Shown here: positions 1 through 8,851 of the stretch, one piece after another
How the letters are laid out: every line of letters starts with the position of its first letter
Position numbering within the stretch: position 1 is the stretch's first letter
NCBI GenBank assembly: GCA_030745875.1
Contig: JASLNT010000059.1
Coordinates: 1-64,000, forward strand
Length of the DNA: 64,000 bases
From: Phycisphaerae bacterium
GTDB lineage: Bacteria; Planctomycetota; Phycisphaerae; SM23-33
Reading direction: 5' to 3'
Position numbers and translations under genes: made by a program
Notes under the pieces: model-generated
What the model was told of the DNA's origin: nothing
The model's input: the letters and a program-made list of their open reading frames with translations, nothing else
Databases searched by the model: none

Positions 1-66
1 CAGTGCGGCCTGAGCTTCCTGTAACTTTCGAACCACTTGCTGTGGCGTGTGACGCTTGCGTTTCAT
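1..66 (-). CDS. IS3-family transposase OrfA, N-terminal 22 codons only
   Basis: The minus strand from 66 encodes a peptide beginning MKRKRHTPQQVVRKLQEAQA that continues past the window edge. This matches the characteristic start of IS3/IS911-type OrfA proteins (MKRxRHTPEQIIRKLREA), which carry a helix-turn-helix that binds the IS ends and are joined by programmed frameshifting to the OrfB DDE transposase. AAAGGAATTC lies just upstream as a ribosome-binding site. Only the first helix is visible, so intactness cannot be judged. It was found by reading the edge sequence, being too short for ordinary ORF calling. Confidence 0.75.
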   Translation of the reverse strand, partial: MKRKRHTPQQVVRKLQEAQAAL

Positions 67-133
67 GAGAATTCCTTTCGATTAAAAGTCTACTCGAAAC
101 TCTCATAACACCTGGATCAAATTTCGGGGTGCA
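1..133 (-). mobile_element. 5' end of an IS3-type insertion sequence, cut by window edge
   Basis: The minus strand reads the start of a transposase OrfA (66 down to 1). Upstream of it lies a noncoding stretch ending in a plausible IS terminus: read outward-in from 133 the minus strand begins TGCACCCCGAAATTTGATCC. IS3-family ends usually begin with TG. The exact tip is inferred, because the other inverted repeat and any target duplication lie outside the window. The element stops about 17 bases before the start codon of the HEAT-repeat lipoprotein. Confidence 0.6.
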
Positions 134-150
134 AGCCAGAAGGAAGCACT

Positions 151-2028
151 ATGGGTTCTGCCCGAAAGTCTCGTTATTTGCTTGTTAGCGTCGCGTCGCT
201 CGTTGTGTTCGCGGTCCTGGTATCACAAGGTTGTCGTAAGTCATCATCAAGCGTAGATCCGAACACAAAGTATAGAATTGACTATCTCGTTAAGAAGCTG
301 GGTCACGATGACGGGGAAATAAGTGATTCCGCCGCTGAGGAGTTGGGCGAGATCGGTGAGGCGGCTGTCCCTGCTCTCATCGCGGTCTTGAAAGACGGAG
401 ACGAAAAGCTGCGTGCTTCGGCGGTCTCGGCGCTAGTCGAAGTGGGCCCGGCGGCCGTACCTGCTCTCATCGCCACGTTTAGGGACAGTAGTGAAGATGT
501 GCGCAATTCAGCATTTATGGCGCTCTACTTGATTTGCCCGTCGTCGTCCACGGAATCTCTACCCGCTCTCATGGAGGCCGTGAACGATGGAGATGATGAG
601 GTGCGTGCTTGCGCCGTTGCGCTGTTGGGCCGAATGGGCCCTTCGCACTGGTCGACGACTGTACCGGCTTTGCTCAAGGCTCTGAAGGACAATAGCACCC
701 ATGTGCGTTGTGTCGCCGCTAAAGCGTTGGGCGGAGAGCAGTGGAACTGGGCGGCCGGCCCCGTGCCCGAGGAAGTCGTGAGCGCCCTGATCGGGGCGCT
801 GAAGGACAAAGATGAAAATGTGCGTAATTCCGCCGCAGAAGCGTTGGGCGAACTTGGTCCGGCGGCCAGGCTAGCCGTACCCGCTCTCATTGCGATCCTG
901 AACGATAGGAGCACTTCTGCGCGTTGTTACGCTTACGCTGCTTTCGCATTGAGTAAGATGGGCCCGGCGGCCGCCGAAGCAGTACCTGATCTCGTCGAAG
1001 CGATGAAGGGCAAGGATGAGAATCTGCATGTTTCGGCCGCTAACGCATTGGGCGGAATTGGCCCGGCGGCCAAGGCGGCCGTTCCCGTTCTCATTGCGAT
1101 CCTGAACGACAGGGGCGCTTCTGTGCAGAGTTGCTGTTGGGCTGCTTTCGCTTTGGGGAAGATTGGCCCGGCGTCCGTCGACGCCGTACCCATTCTCATC
1201 GAGGCGGTGAAGGGCAAATATAGAAATCTGCGTCGTCACGCCGCTGACGCGCTGGGAGGAATTGGCCCGGGGGCCAAGGCGGCCGTACCAGTTCTCATCT
1301 CCGCTCTGAACGAGAAGGACAGGGATACCATCGTTTCAGCCGCACGTGCCCTGGGGAAGATCGGCCCGGGGGCCAAAGAGGCCATACCAGCTCTCGTCGA
1401 GGCGATGAATAACAATAACGAGGATGTGCGCAGCCATGCTGCTAAGGCGCTAGGCGGAATAGGTCCGCCGGCCAAGCCGGCCGTACCGGTGCTTCTGAAC
1501 TTGGCCCTCAAGGATAGGAGCAAGGCAGTGCGTGATAGTGCTGCCGAGGCGCTGGACGGAATTGGCCCTGCCGCCAAGTCGATTGTGCCCACATTGTTGG
1601 CGACCCTGAAGGATGAAGATGGCGATATTCGTACTAACGCCATTAAGGTGTTGGGCAAGATTGGCCCGGCGGCCGGGGCGGCGGTACCCGCTCTCCTGGC
1701 GATTCGGGCGAACCGAGATGATTATGATGAGAGCTACGAGGCTTTCCATGCGATGCGCGAAATCGGCCCGGCCGCCGTACCCGCTCTCGTGGCGGCATTG
1801 AAGGACAAGAACGATGATGTTATTCGTTCCGCCGCATTGGTGTTGGGAGAAATCGGCCCGGATGCCAAAGAAGCCCTGCCCGCTCTGGCTGAAGCACTCA
1901 GCAAAGCACTCAAGGATGACGACAAAATCATGATTGATATCGCTCGATCCGCCTTGAATAAGATCAAGGGAATAACACCTCGATTGTTTCCGCAGCGATC
2001 CGCAAAAGAAAAGAAGATATCCGACTGA
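151..2028 (+). CDS. HEAT-repeat lipoprotein
   Basis: The 625-residue product starts with a basic n-region, a hydrophobic stretch and a lipobox ending VSQGC (Cys about 28), so it is probably a lipoprotein. The rest is about fifteen HEAT/PBS-lyase-type repeats of roughly 38-40 residues, each with a core like GIGPAAKAAVPVLI followed by a LKDxxxxVRxxAAxALG helix. Such solenoids are binding scaffolds; no enzyme domain is visible. Repeats are similar at DNA level too (recurring ggcccggcggccaag), which explains the long antisense open frames. AGAAGGAAG upstream fits the ATG at 151. The IS end lies 17 bases before the start, so the native promoter may be lost or replaced. Binding partner is unknown. 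Confidence 0.9.
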   Translation: MGSARKSRYLLVSVASLVVFAVLVSQGCRKSSSSVDPNTKYRIDYLVKKLGHDDGEISDSAAEELGEIGEAAVPALIAVLKDGDEKLRASAVSALVEVGPAAVPALIATFRDSSEDVRNSAFMALYLICPSSSTESLPALMEAVNDGDDEVRACAVALLGRMGPSHWSTTVPALLKALKDNSTHVRCVAAKALGGEQWNWAAGPVPEEVVSALIGALKDKDENVRNSAAEALGELGPAARLAVPALIAILNDRSTSARCYAYAAFALSKMGPAAAEAVPDLVEAMKGKDENLHVSAANALGGIGPAAKAAVPVLIAILNDRGASVQSCCWAAFALGKIGPASVDAVPILIEAVKGKYRNLRRHAADALGGIGPGAKAAVPVLISALNEKDRDTIVSAARALGKIGPGAKEAIPALVEAMNNNNEDVRSHAAKALGGIGPPAKPAVPVLLNLALKDRSKAVRDSAAEALDGIGPAAKSIVPTLLATLKDEDGDIRTNAIKVLGKIGPAAGAAVPALLAIRANRDDYDESYEAFHAMREIGPAAVPALVAALKDKNDDVIRSAALVLGEIGPDAKEALPALAEALSKALKDDDKIMIDIARSALNKIKGITPRLFPQRSAKEKKISD

Positions 2029-2233
2029 CACTGCGCCCTGATCACCGAACCAACTGCCGCCGCAATCGTTGCCGACGCTTACGAATTTCGGTCTTCTTGA
2101 ACGCCCCCTCGTCCTTCGGCGATCCGGACAGAACGACAGAACCGTCGCTCCGCGACAAGTGAAAGCGGCGTCGAGCCGCCGCACTCCAAATTGGTTGTTC
2201 CGCTCTCTGTGACCTCCGGTGTTAACCACCGCT

Positions 2234-2252
2234 TGATCGCGACTGCGTCGCG
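2234..2252. repeat. Intergenic palindrome TGATCGCGAC-N3-GTCGCG, copy 1
   Basis: CGCGAC (2238-2243) and GTCGCG (2247-2252) form a 6-bp stem with loop TGC, preceded by TGAT. The same motif with a different 3-base loop occurs at 23509-23527, also between genes. Recurrence in two unrelated spacers suggests a dispersed short repeat. Confidence 0.4.
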
Positions 2253-2334
2253 ACGAGGGCCGACGCATGAGTAGGCCGCTAACTGGAGCTGACAGCTAAC
2301 CGCCGTCCCGTTGTCGTTTACTTCTCCGATTATC

Positions 2335-2358
2335 TGGCGTAACATAGTTTGGCGTTAC
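2335..2358 (+). promoter_or_regulatory. Direct repeat upstream of kinase, possible operator
   Basis: TGGCGTAAC (2335-2343) and TGGCGTTAC (2350-2358) are near-identical 9-mers 15 bases apart, ending 26 bases before the ATG at 2385. Closely spaced direct repeats next to a start are typical of activator or repressor sites, but the period is not a clean helical multiple and no regulator is known. Confidence 0.25.
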
Positions 2359-2384
2359 TTTTACGTTGGGTGTGCGGATAGCAA

Positions 2385-5300
2385 ATGGCGATTACTCTCA
2401 AGGAGTTTGCGGCTGAACTGACCGGTAGCGGCCTGATGGCCGACGATAGCGTCGCGCGCTGTCTGAGCGAGTTTGGGATGGATGTCGAATCGGGGTCGGC
2501 GCTGAACTTCGCGCGGGAACTTGTCGCCAGCGATCGGCTCACTCAATTCCAGGCCGATGCGGTGCTGGCGAAAAGCACTCTGGCGCTGGTGATAGGCGAC
2601 TACCACGTGCTCGATGAGATCGGGCAGGGGGGGATGGGGCATGTCTACAGGGCCCGTCACCGCTTCATGGACCGCATCGTGGCGATAAAGGTGATGCATA
2701 CGGCCCGAGCGGGCAACCCGAAGCTTGTCCAGCGATTCGCCCGCGAAGTTAAAGCGGCTGCAGCGCTTACCCATCCCAATATCGTCACCGCCTACGACGC
2801 CGGTGAAACTACGGGCGGTCTGTACCTGGCGATGGAGTACGTTGACGGCCCGGATATCTCGCAACTCGTAAAGACCAAAGGAGCCCTCAGCGTCGATCAG
2901 GCGGTCAACATAACCATCCAGGCCGCACGCGGGTTGGCTTACGCTCACGCACGCAACATAGTTCATCGCGACATCAAACCGGCGAACCTGCTGCTTGGCT
3001 GCGACGGGACGGTCAAGGTCCTGGACATGGGCCTGGCGCGATTCACCGAAGAGGCCGAACACAGCGCCGAAGTCTCCCTGACGCTTGCCGGGCGCCTGAT
3101 GGGGACGATCGAGTACATGGCCCCCGAACACGCCGCCAACGCCAAAGACGCCGACCACCGCAGCGACATCTATGCGCTGGGATGCGTTCTGTACCGTTTG
3201 CTCACGGGCAAGCTGCCTTACGGAGGGAGCACGCCGGTGGAGAAGCTCATCGCACAGCGAGAGCATCCGATCCCGTCGTTGAGCGAGTCGGACAAGAATA
3301 TCCCCCAGGCCATCCAGGACGTCTTCGCCCGGATGGTTGCCAAGGAGCCCGCAGACCGTTTCCAGTCGGCCGACGAAGCAATCGCCGGCCTGATCGCCGC
3401 CGCGCCCAACGCCGAAAAGTGCGAACTGGCTGGGTTGGCGGTGGTGAAGATCCCCACCGCCGCATCACAGCCCGTTGGAAGCGCCGTGGAGACCACGCCG
3501 GCTTCGATGGACGCCGGCGATGTGTTGCAGGTGACGGCGGAGGATGAACCGACCCCGCTTGGACAGTCAGCGGGCTTTCCCGGAGTCTCCATTTCGCAGG
3601 GCCCGGGCGGGGGGGCTGAAGTCCCCACCGACATAATTCCCATCGCCAAAAAGGCTGAGCCCAAGAAACTCCTGATCGTCGCGGTAGTTCTTGCGGTTCT
3701 GGCGGGTGTCGGGGTTGGTTTGTGGTTCTATCTCGGTATGGATGATTCGACGCCCGGTCCGGCGGGTCCGCCTTCGGCTCCGCCGCCGCGCGTTCCGGTC
3801 GATAATCCCGGTGAAAGCAAGCTGTGGGCCCCGCCGGGCCAGTGGGTTGACCTGCTGGCGAAAGCGGACCCCGCCCAGGCGATAGAAGGTCAGTGGGTCA
3901 AAGAGCCCTACGGTCTGGTAAGCCCCGCCAAGGGTAACGCGAAGATCGTCTTTCCAACCGAGTTGGAAGGCAGCTACGATCTCCGCCTGCGATTTCGTCG
4001 CGTTACGGGCAACCGCGAGATACAGATCGCTCTGCCGGTCAGTGGAATCATCGCCATACTGGACCTGGGATATCGGAAGAGTGGGCCTGAACAGATCCGC
4101 CTGGCCGGGCTTTATTCCGATAAGGCGGTTGAGATTGAAGCGATCCAAAACAGTAAGGAGTATCTGCTGGATGTGGTGGTCAGGACCCGTCGCGGACAGG
4201 TGGGTGTCAGGGTGGATTGCGATGGGAAGAACATCCTGGATTGGTCCGGTCCGCAGTGGAGGTTGCGCCAACCCAAAGATTGGCGGGAGTTGGGGATTGC
4301 GCCCGGATGCATCGCCTTTTCAAGCTGGAATTCACGCTGTATAGTCTCGGATCTTCAGGTGCGCCTGCCTCTTGGCGCACCGCTGACACCGTGGGACGCC
4401 GGCGAGAATCTCAGCGCCCTGGCGCCCCGACCGGCGAAGATCAAAGGCGTCAGGTTCTGGTCGCTGGAGACACGCCGGCTTCGCGGAGAGCAGACGGCTA
4501 TGGCGTTCAGTCCGGACGGGCGTTGGCTCGCCACGGGCGACGAGGCCGGAGCCATTCGGATACTGGACGCTTCCACGGGCAAGTTCGACAGGATGTTTGT
4601 AGGGCATCGCGGGACGGTGTTCGATCTGTCGTTTTCCAAAGACAGCGACCTGTTGGTCTCGGCGGGCAAGGACGCTGCGGCGATGATCTGGGAGTTTCCA
4701 TCGGGGCGTCGACTGCACACGCTTCGAGGTCATGAAGTATCCGTCATGGGAGCGGCGTTCTCGCCCGACGGTAAGACAGTCGCAACGGCCGGTCGGAACG
4801 TGGGGCTTTGGGATGCCCGATCCGGGCGATTCATCCGGTTCCTTGTCGGTCACGGGCATGGCTCCGGATTGCTGAAATGGTCGCCGGACGGCAAGATGCT
4901 CGCCTCGGCGGGGAGACGGGGAGATGAACCGGATCTCGTCTGGAACGTAGGTTCCGGAGACATTGTCAAACGCTTTGACAGCAGATTGGAGGATTCTAAT
5001 AGAATTCTCTCCTGGTCTCCTGACGGTAAGATGCTTGCTGTCAGGGGCGTGGTCGGCGAAAAAGCTATTGCCAGGTCGACCGTCGCCGTCTTTAGCACCG
5101 CATCATGGGAGATGATCCGCAAGATCGATTGTTCTGATGACCACCGTATACCGGGGCTGCTTGCCTGGTCGCCGGATGGAACGCGTTTGCTTGTGCGTGA
5201 CAAGGGCGGAGCGGTAGCCATCCTGGACACCGGAACCTGGAAGGCGGCAATCGCCCCGGGCCTGATCGCTAAAGAAGGTCATAATGACGCTTACATATGG

Positions 5301-6623
5301 TCGCCGGACAGCAAGGCTTTGTCAGTGCGATGGCATAGACTCCTGGACTACAGTGTCGGAGTTGGACTCATAGACTCTGCTACCGGGCGGACGATCTGGG
5401 AGACCAGGCGAACAATGCCTGGAATCTCACAAGGCGCTGCACCGCCCGGGATGAATGGTGCAGTGCTTGTGGGCGCCAGGGTCGGGGAAGACCACCATGG
5501 AGTAGTCTGGTTGTGGCGCAATGAACCGACCTGGTCATCCATGGAACTCAAACCCGGACGGGGTGTTGTCCAGTGCGCCGGGTATTCTCCCGATGGGAAG
5601 TCGCTGGCCTTTATGGATATCGGAGGGCGGCGGATGCTCCATGTTCTTGATGTCAGTTTGGGAAGCGGATGGAAATCTCATCCAATGGTTGGAAAAGGAG
5701 GAGATGCGATCAGCCTGTCATGGTCGCCCGACGGGAAACTTCTGGGCGATATGGACAGGGAAAGTTCTCTACACGTATGGGACACCGAAACCTGGCGGAC
5801 TGTCGCCAAAGTCCCGGGACAGGGGGGTTCGCCTGACGGGCTCATGCCCGCGATATGGTTGTCCGACAGTCGCAGGATTATTTCGCTGCTGAAAGAACCT
5901 GCCGGCGCCATGGGAATATGGGATGCAAGATCGGGCAGTCTCGTTGGTCAGTTCGCCCCGTCAAAAGAGTGGGTGCAGAGTTGCAGTGGAGGTTCCGACG
6001 ACGGAAAGACGATAGCTGTGATGCGCAATGACAACAGGGCCGAAATATGGTCTACTGAGCCCGGCTCGGTAATTGCGAATGTCGCCCTGAAGTTCATCGA
6101 CGGCCGCCCGAGATGTCCAGTGGCGCCAAGCAGCGACGGCCGCACGCTGGCTGTGGCGGATAGCAGTTACTCTAACAGGAGAATGTGGCGTACGACGGGA
6201 TACGTTCATTTGTGGGACACCCAATCATCGAAGCAGCGAACGCTTTTCGGGCATCCGACGCGGATACGCCCGCTGTCGTTCTCGACCGATGGTTCGATGC
6301 TGGCGACCTACTGCGACAGGATGCTGCGTATCTGGGACGTCGCCGAGGGCTGCCCGATAAGAACGTACATGCCCCTGCCCGCCGCCGGATGCCTGGCCGT
6401 CAGCGCAGACGGACACTACGCGGTATCCAAAGGCGTCGACGCGGAGAAGGAACTGATGTACGTCGTGGTGACCGACTCCGGCCAGGAGACGCTCACGCCG
6501 TCGCAGTTTGCGTCGAAGTACGGGTGGGAAAACGATCCGGCCAGGGTTACCGCCGCTCCCAAAGCAGCCCCAACCGCAGCGGTGGGAACCAGACCCGCAA
6601 CCACAAAACCGAACGGGCCGTGA
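2385..6623 (+). CDS. Membrane Ser/Thr protein kinase with LamG-like domain and WD40 propeller
   Basis: 1412 residues. An N-terminal helical segment (1-70) precedes a PknB-type kinase domain (about 73-345) with glycine loop GQGGMG (80-85), Lys102, HRD catalytic loop (194-196), Asn201 and a DMG magnesium motif (214-216) in place of DFG; all key residues are present. A transmembrane helix lies at about 429-450. Beyond it come a Pro-rich linker, a jelly-roll-like domain (about 470-690) and some twelve WD40-like repeats (about 700-1350, recurring FSPDGxxLA). Kinase inside and propeller outside is the usual planctomycete arrangement. It would phosphorylate cytoplasmic targets in response to an external ligand; substrates are unknown. 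The ATG at 2385 has only a weak GGAT ribosome-binding site. Confidence 0.93.
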   Translation: MAITLKEFAAELTGSGLMADDSVARCLSEFGMDVESGSALNFARELVASDRLTQFQADAVLAKSTLALVIGDYHVLDEIGQGGMGHVYRARHRFMDRIVAIKVMHTARAGNPKLVQRFAREVKAAAALTHPNIVTAYDAGETTGGLYLAMEYVDGPDISQLVKTKGALSVDQAVNITIQAARGLAYAHARNIVHRDIKPANLLLGCDGTVKVLDMGLARFTEEAEHSAEVSLTLAGRLMGTIEYMAPEHAANAKDADHRSDIYALGCVLYRLLTGKLPYGGSTPVEKLIAQREHPIPSLSESDKNIPQAIQDVFARMVAKEPADRFQSADEAIAGLIAAAPNAEKCELAGLAVVKIPTAASQPVGSAVETTPASMDAGDVLQVTAEDEPTPLGQSAGFPGVSISQGPGGGAEVPTDIIPIAKKAEPKKLLIVAVVLAVLAGVGVGLWFYLGMDDSTPGPAGPPSAPPPRVPVDNPGESKLWAPPGQWVDLLAKADPAQAIEGQWVKEPYGLVSPAKGNAKIVFPTELEGSYDLRLRFRRVTGNREIQIALPVSGIIAILDLGYRKSGPEQIRLAGLYSDKAVEIEAIQNSKEYLLDVVVRTRRGQVGVRVDCDGKNILDWSGPQWRLRQPKDWRELGIAPGCIAFSSWNSRCIVSDLQVRLPLGAPLTPWDAGENLSALAPRPAKIKGVRFWSLETRRLRGEQTAMAFSPDGRWLATGDEAGAIRILDASTGKFDRMFVGHRGTVFDLSFSKDSDLLVSAGKDAAAMIWEFPSGRRLHTLRGHEVSVMGAAFSPDGKTVATAGRNVGLWDARSGRFIRFLVGHGHGSGLLKWSPDGKMLASAGRRGDEPDLVWNVGSGDIVKRFDSRLEDSNRILSWSPDGKMLAVRGVVGEKAIARSTVAVFSTASWEMIRKIDCSDDHRIPGLLAWSPDGTRLLVRDKGGAVAILDTGTWKAAIAPGLIAKEGHNDAYIWSPDSKALSVRWHRLLDYSVGVGLIDSATGRTIWETRRTMPGISQGAAPPGMNGAVLVGARVGEDHHGVVWLWRNEPTWSSMELKPGRGVVQCAGYSPDGKSLAFMDIGGRRMLHVLDVSLGSGWKSHPMVGKGGDAISLSWSPDGKLLGDMDRESSLHVWDTETWRTVAKVPGQGGSPDGLMPAIWLSDSRRIISLLKEPAGAMGIWDARSGSLVGQFAPSKEWVQSCSGGSDDGKTIAVMRNDNRAEIWSTEPGSVIANVALKFIDGRPRCPVAPSSDGRTLAVADSSYSNRRMWRTTGYVHLWDTQSSKQRTLFGHPTRIRPLSFSTDGSMLATYCDRMLRIWDVAEGCPIRTYMPLPAAGCLAVSADGHYAVSKGVDAEKELMYVVVTDSGQETLTPSQFASKYGWENDPARVTAAPKAAPTAAVGTRPATTKPNGP

Positions 6624-6682
6624 GCAAGCTGAATCCGCCGCCCACGACCCGCCTCCCCGAAAATCCGATCTCTCTTTGCGAG

Positions 6683-7741
6683 CTACTTCCTGCGCCGTCG
6701 CCAAAGCGTTGCAACTCCGCCGATCGCCAGCAGCGACATCGTCGCCGGTTCGGGGACTTCGGCGACGCGGAATCCAACCGGGCTGGAAGTGTTACGCCAC
6801 GACGGATTGCTGTAACCGCGATTTGACGCGTCGAGCTTGTAAGCGGTCCAGCCAAAACCTCCGCCCCGCACTCCTCGCCACGGTGTGTTGCCGGCTGTCA
6901 GGAACGTCTCGTTCCATTCGAACACATTTCCGCCCATATCGAACGCGCCATACGGGCTGGCCGAGTTCTCGTGTTCCCCGACTTCCGTGGTCCAGAACGG
7001 GCTCCCGACGGTGTAGTCTCCACCGTACCTGATTGTCGCGTTGTTTCCGTCGTCGGGGGTGACCAGATCGTTGCTCGGCGCCCTGTCGTTGCTGGTTGGG
7101 TACTTGTAATAATTGCCCGTCACTCCGTCGTTCTTATGATACGCCGCCTTGTACCATTCGTCTTCGGTCGGTATCACCCACGTCGCATCGGGCCGGCGCG
7201 TTACGGTTAGAAGATCGGCTCCGGTTGTCGCGCCGTTGAGATAATACGAACCGTCTTCGGTGGTTGACAGGTTTTGGTCTCCGGTGGGCTGACCGTTGTG
7301 CAGCCAGTTGGCGAAGCGCGCCGCACCGCCCCACGACATAACGGACACCGGTCGATTGGCCCAGTCGGCGGCGGTTGAACCGGGCGCCTCGACCGCTCCG
7401 CCGCTGAAGTCGTACGTGTAGGCTCCGCTCACGCCGTGTCGGGTGATCTGACAGCCCAGGGGATTGCTGTCCATCGGGAGATAATACAGTCCGTACGTGT
7501 CGGTTTTGGCGACGGCGTTGAGGAATTCGCAGTACTGGCCGGCCGTCACTTCGTACTTGCCGATATTGTATTCGTAGTTTACGGCTCCGTAACCGGTGGT
7601 TCCGTCGACCGTCATTACCGCAGTATCGCCCGCATTGCTCGGATTGCCCACGTGGACTGTCTCTATGTTGACCGCCCTCACTGCGCCCGCGGCCAGGAGG
7701 ATCGTCGCCAGTGTCGACATTACGGTGATTGCATTCTTCAT
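6683..7741 (-). CDS. SUMF1/FGE-fold PEP-CTERM surface protein
   Basis: 352 residues from the ATG at 7741, which has AAAGGAGCAGTAAG upstream; the longer open frame to 7804 reads into the leader. Signal peptide about 1-23, then a formylglycine-generating-enzyme-fold domain (about 28-325) with the family phrases IGKYEVTAGQY, TEDEWYKAAY, GNVFEWNE and VRGGGFGW. The catalytic cysteines of true FGE near the C-terminal GFR motif are absent, so it should not activate sulfatases; this fold also serves as a binding domain. The C-terminus VPEPATMSLLAIGG, a hydrophobic helix and RRRRK is a PEP-CTERM exosortase sorting signal, so the protein is likely processed and displayed on the surface. No exosortase gene is in the window. 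It shares a duplicated leader with the next gene. Confidence 0.9.
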   Translation of the reverse strand: MKNAITVMSTLATILLAAGAVRAVNIETVHVGNPSNAGDTAVMTVDGTTGYGAVNYEYNIGKYEVTAGQYCEFLNAVAKTDTYGLYYLPMDSNPLGCQITRHGVSGAYTYDFSGGAVEAPGSTAADWANRPVSVMSWGGAARFANWLHNGQPTGDQNLSTTEDGSYYLNGATTGADLLTVTRRPDATWVIPTEDEWYKAAYHKNDGVTGNYYKYPTSNDRAPSNDLVTPDDGNNATIRYGGDYTVGSPFWTTEVGEHENSASPYGAFDMGGNVFEWNETFLTAGNTPWRGVRGGGFGWTAYKLDASNRGYSNPSWRNTSSPVGFRVAEVPEPATMSLLAIGGVATLWRRRRK

Positions 7742-7750
7742 CTTACTGCT

Positions 7751-7842
7751 CCTTTCATGGTTTGTTTCGTGACTCTTTCGTCCGGTGCGTTGTTCGCGTT
7801 TCACAGGGAATACGCCGCTTACCCCGCGATCTTGCGCGCGGG
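7751..7842 (-). promoter_or_regulatory. Conserved leader of PEP-CTERM gene, copy A
   Basis: The 92 bases before the SUMF1-PEP-CTERM gene align almost gap-free with 8852-8942 before the lectin-PEP-CTERM gene, about three quarters identical by eye. Invariant blocks on the coding strand are GCGCAAGATCGC, TATTCCCTGTGAA, GGACG, CGAAACA and GAAAGG next to the start. The coding sequences downstream are unrelated, so the leader itself is conserved. It may hold a shared promoter or RNA control element. No sigma-54 site was found in it. Confidence 0.6.
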
Positions 7843-7844
7843 CG

Positions 7845-7881
7845 AAAAAAAACGGGCGAGATTGTCAATAATCTCGCCCGT
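7845..7881 (-). terminator. Rho-independent terminator of lectin PEP-CTERM gene
   Basis: Perfect 12-bp stem (7852-7863 with 7870-7881, core CGGGCGAGATT) and 6-base loop GTCAAT. On the minus strand the stem is followed by eight T residues (A run 7845-7852). It ends transcription of the gene at 7919 before the leader of the gene at 7741. Confidence 0.9.
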
Positions 7882-7918
7882 AGCCCGGATCCCCCCCGGG
7901 GTCCGGTTTGGTCTCGTT

Positions 7919-8842
7919 CTATGCTCCTCTGCGGCGCCGAACGAGCGTCAGAACTCCGCCCAGACCCAGTAGCGACATAGTCGCCGGTTCGGGGACCGGG
8001 GCGATCGCCCATGACTCGACGGTGTGCGTTTCGGCGCTGCCGCCTGTGGCCGCGGTGAAGCCGCAGATCGCCGGGATATCTCCGACGCTTCCGGCGATGT
8101 CAAACGTATCAGCGATCCGGGGAGCGGTCATGTCGTCCATAAACACTTTGAACTCGTTATCAGCAGCGGGGTCATACTCCAGGCGAACGGTGTGCGAATC
8201 GGTTGTATTGAAGAAAGCCTCGCCGCCAAGGTCGATCTTGCCCGAAGAGTAGATCAGCGATCCTGTCTCGTCGTAGCCGTACGCGGCCAGCGTGCTCTCC
8301 TGGTGGGACTTCATAACGATACCGAAGCTGTTTTCGATAGCCGACGCTTCGGGCGGCGTTTGGTTGAAGTAACCGTCCGAATTGAAGAATCCGATACCGC
8401 CTCCGTCGGTGCGCGTCTCTGAGAATCCGTTTGGTCCGTTGTGCAGCACGAAGACCATACCGTCGGCGCCCGACCCGCCGTGAGCGTTGACATGGTTGTC
8501 GAAGTGGAATGTGAAGGTCGCAACGAAACCTCCGCTGAGATCCAAGCGCGTGTCGTGATACACGCTTCCGGCCCGCGAACGGGACGAACTGGTGATGTCG
8601 ATCTCGTTTCCGACCTGAGCGGCTCCGCGATTCATCACCAGCGAGGAGACATCCGAGAAATCCGAATATGCAAAGCTTGCGCCCGAAGCTCCCCTCGCGA
8701 GCAGCAGGAACAGTCCGACGGCGGCGAGCCCCACGCCAAGTGCAGCCGGGCGAGCGTGTTGGCGGTCGATGGGGCTTGTGGACAGTTCTCCGTCGATCCG
8801 AGATTTTCCGGACAGCTTTATCTTTGTGGTCGTTTTCTTCAT
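7919..8842 (-). CDS. L-type lectin-domain PEP-CTERM surface protein
   Basis: 307 residues from the ATG at 8842 (AAAGGAACAGTGCG upstream); the open frame extends in the leader to 9082 without support. A long N-region and hydrophobic segment (about 33-55) form the signal peptide. Residues about 58-270 are a legume-lectin-like beta sandwich with GADGMVFVLHN, the conserved metal/sugar-site phrase of this fold, and a later VRLEYDPAADNEFKVFMDD strand pair. The C-terminus VPEPATMSLLGLGG, hydrophobic helix and RRRRGA is a PEP-CTERM signal. It probably binds a carbohydrate at the cell surface; ligand unknown. The gene ends in a strong terminator and is transcribed separately from its neighbour, but shares its leader. 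Confidence 0.88.
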   Translation of the reverse strand: MKKTTTKIKLSGKSRIDGELSTSPIDRQHARPAALGVGLAAVGLFLLLARGASGASFAYSDFSDVSSLVMNRGAAQVGNEIDITSSSRSRAGSVYHDTRLDLSGGFVATFTFHFDNHVNAHGGSGADGMVFVLHNGPNGFSETRTDGGGIGFFNSDGYFNQTPPEASAIENSFGIVMKSHQESTLAAYGYDETGSLIYSSGKIDLGGEAFFNTTDSHTVRLEYDPAADNEFKVFMDDMTAPRIADTFDIAGSVGDIPAICGFTAATGGSAETHTVESWAIAPVPEPATMSLLGLGGVLTLVRRRRGA

Positions 8843-8851
8843 CGCACTGTT

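Larger units (their letters stand above)
2029..2384. other. 356-bp intergenic region, no convincing gene
   Basis: Lies between the HEAT lipoprotein and the first kinase. It holds a short palindromic motif (2234-2252, listed separately) and a direct repeat TGGCGTAAC/TGGCGTTAC at 2335 and 2350, spaced 15 bases, just before the kinase start. A minus-strand 88-codon open frame (2079-2345) has no ribosome-binding site or recognisable domain. No clear terminator or sigma-70 promoter was seen. Confidence 0.6.

Noticed and set aside
303-2268. Several long minus-strand open frames inside the HEAT gene
   Set aside because: They arise from the repeat composition of the coding strand, are Ser/Ala/Arg-rich, and lack ribosome-binding sites and known domains.
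2079-2345. Minus-strand 88-codon frame in the first large spacer
   Set aside because: No ribosome-binding site and it spans the palindromic repeat; it looks like noncoding repeat DNA.
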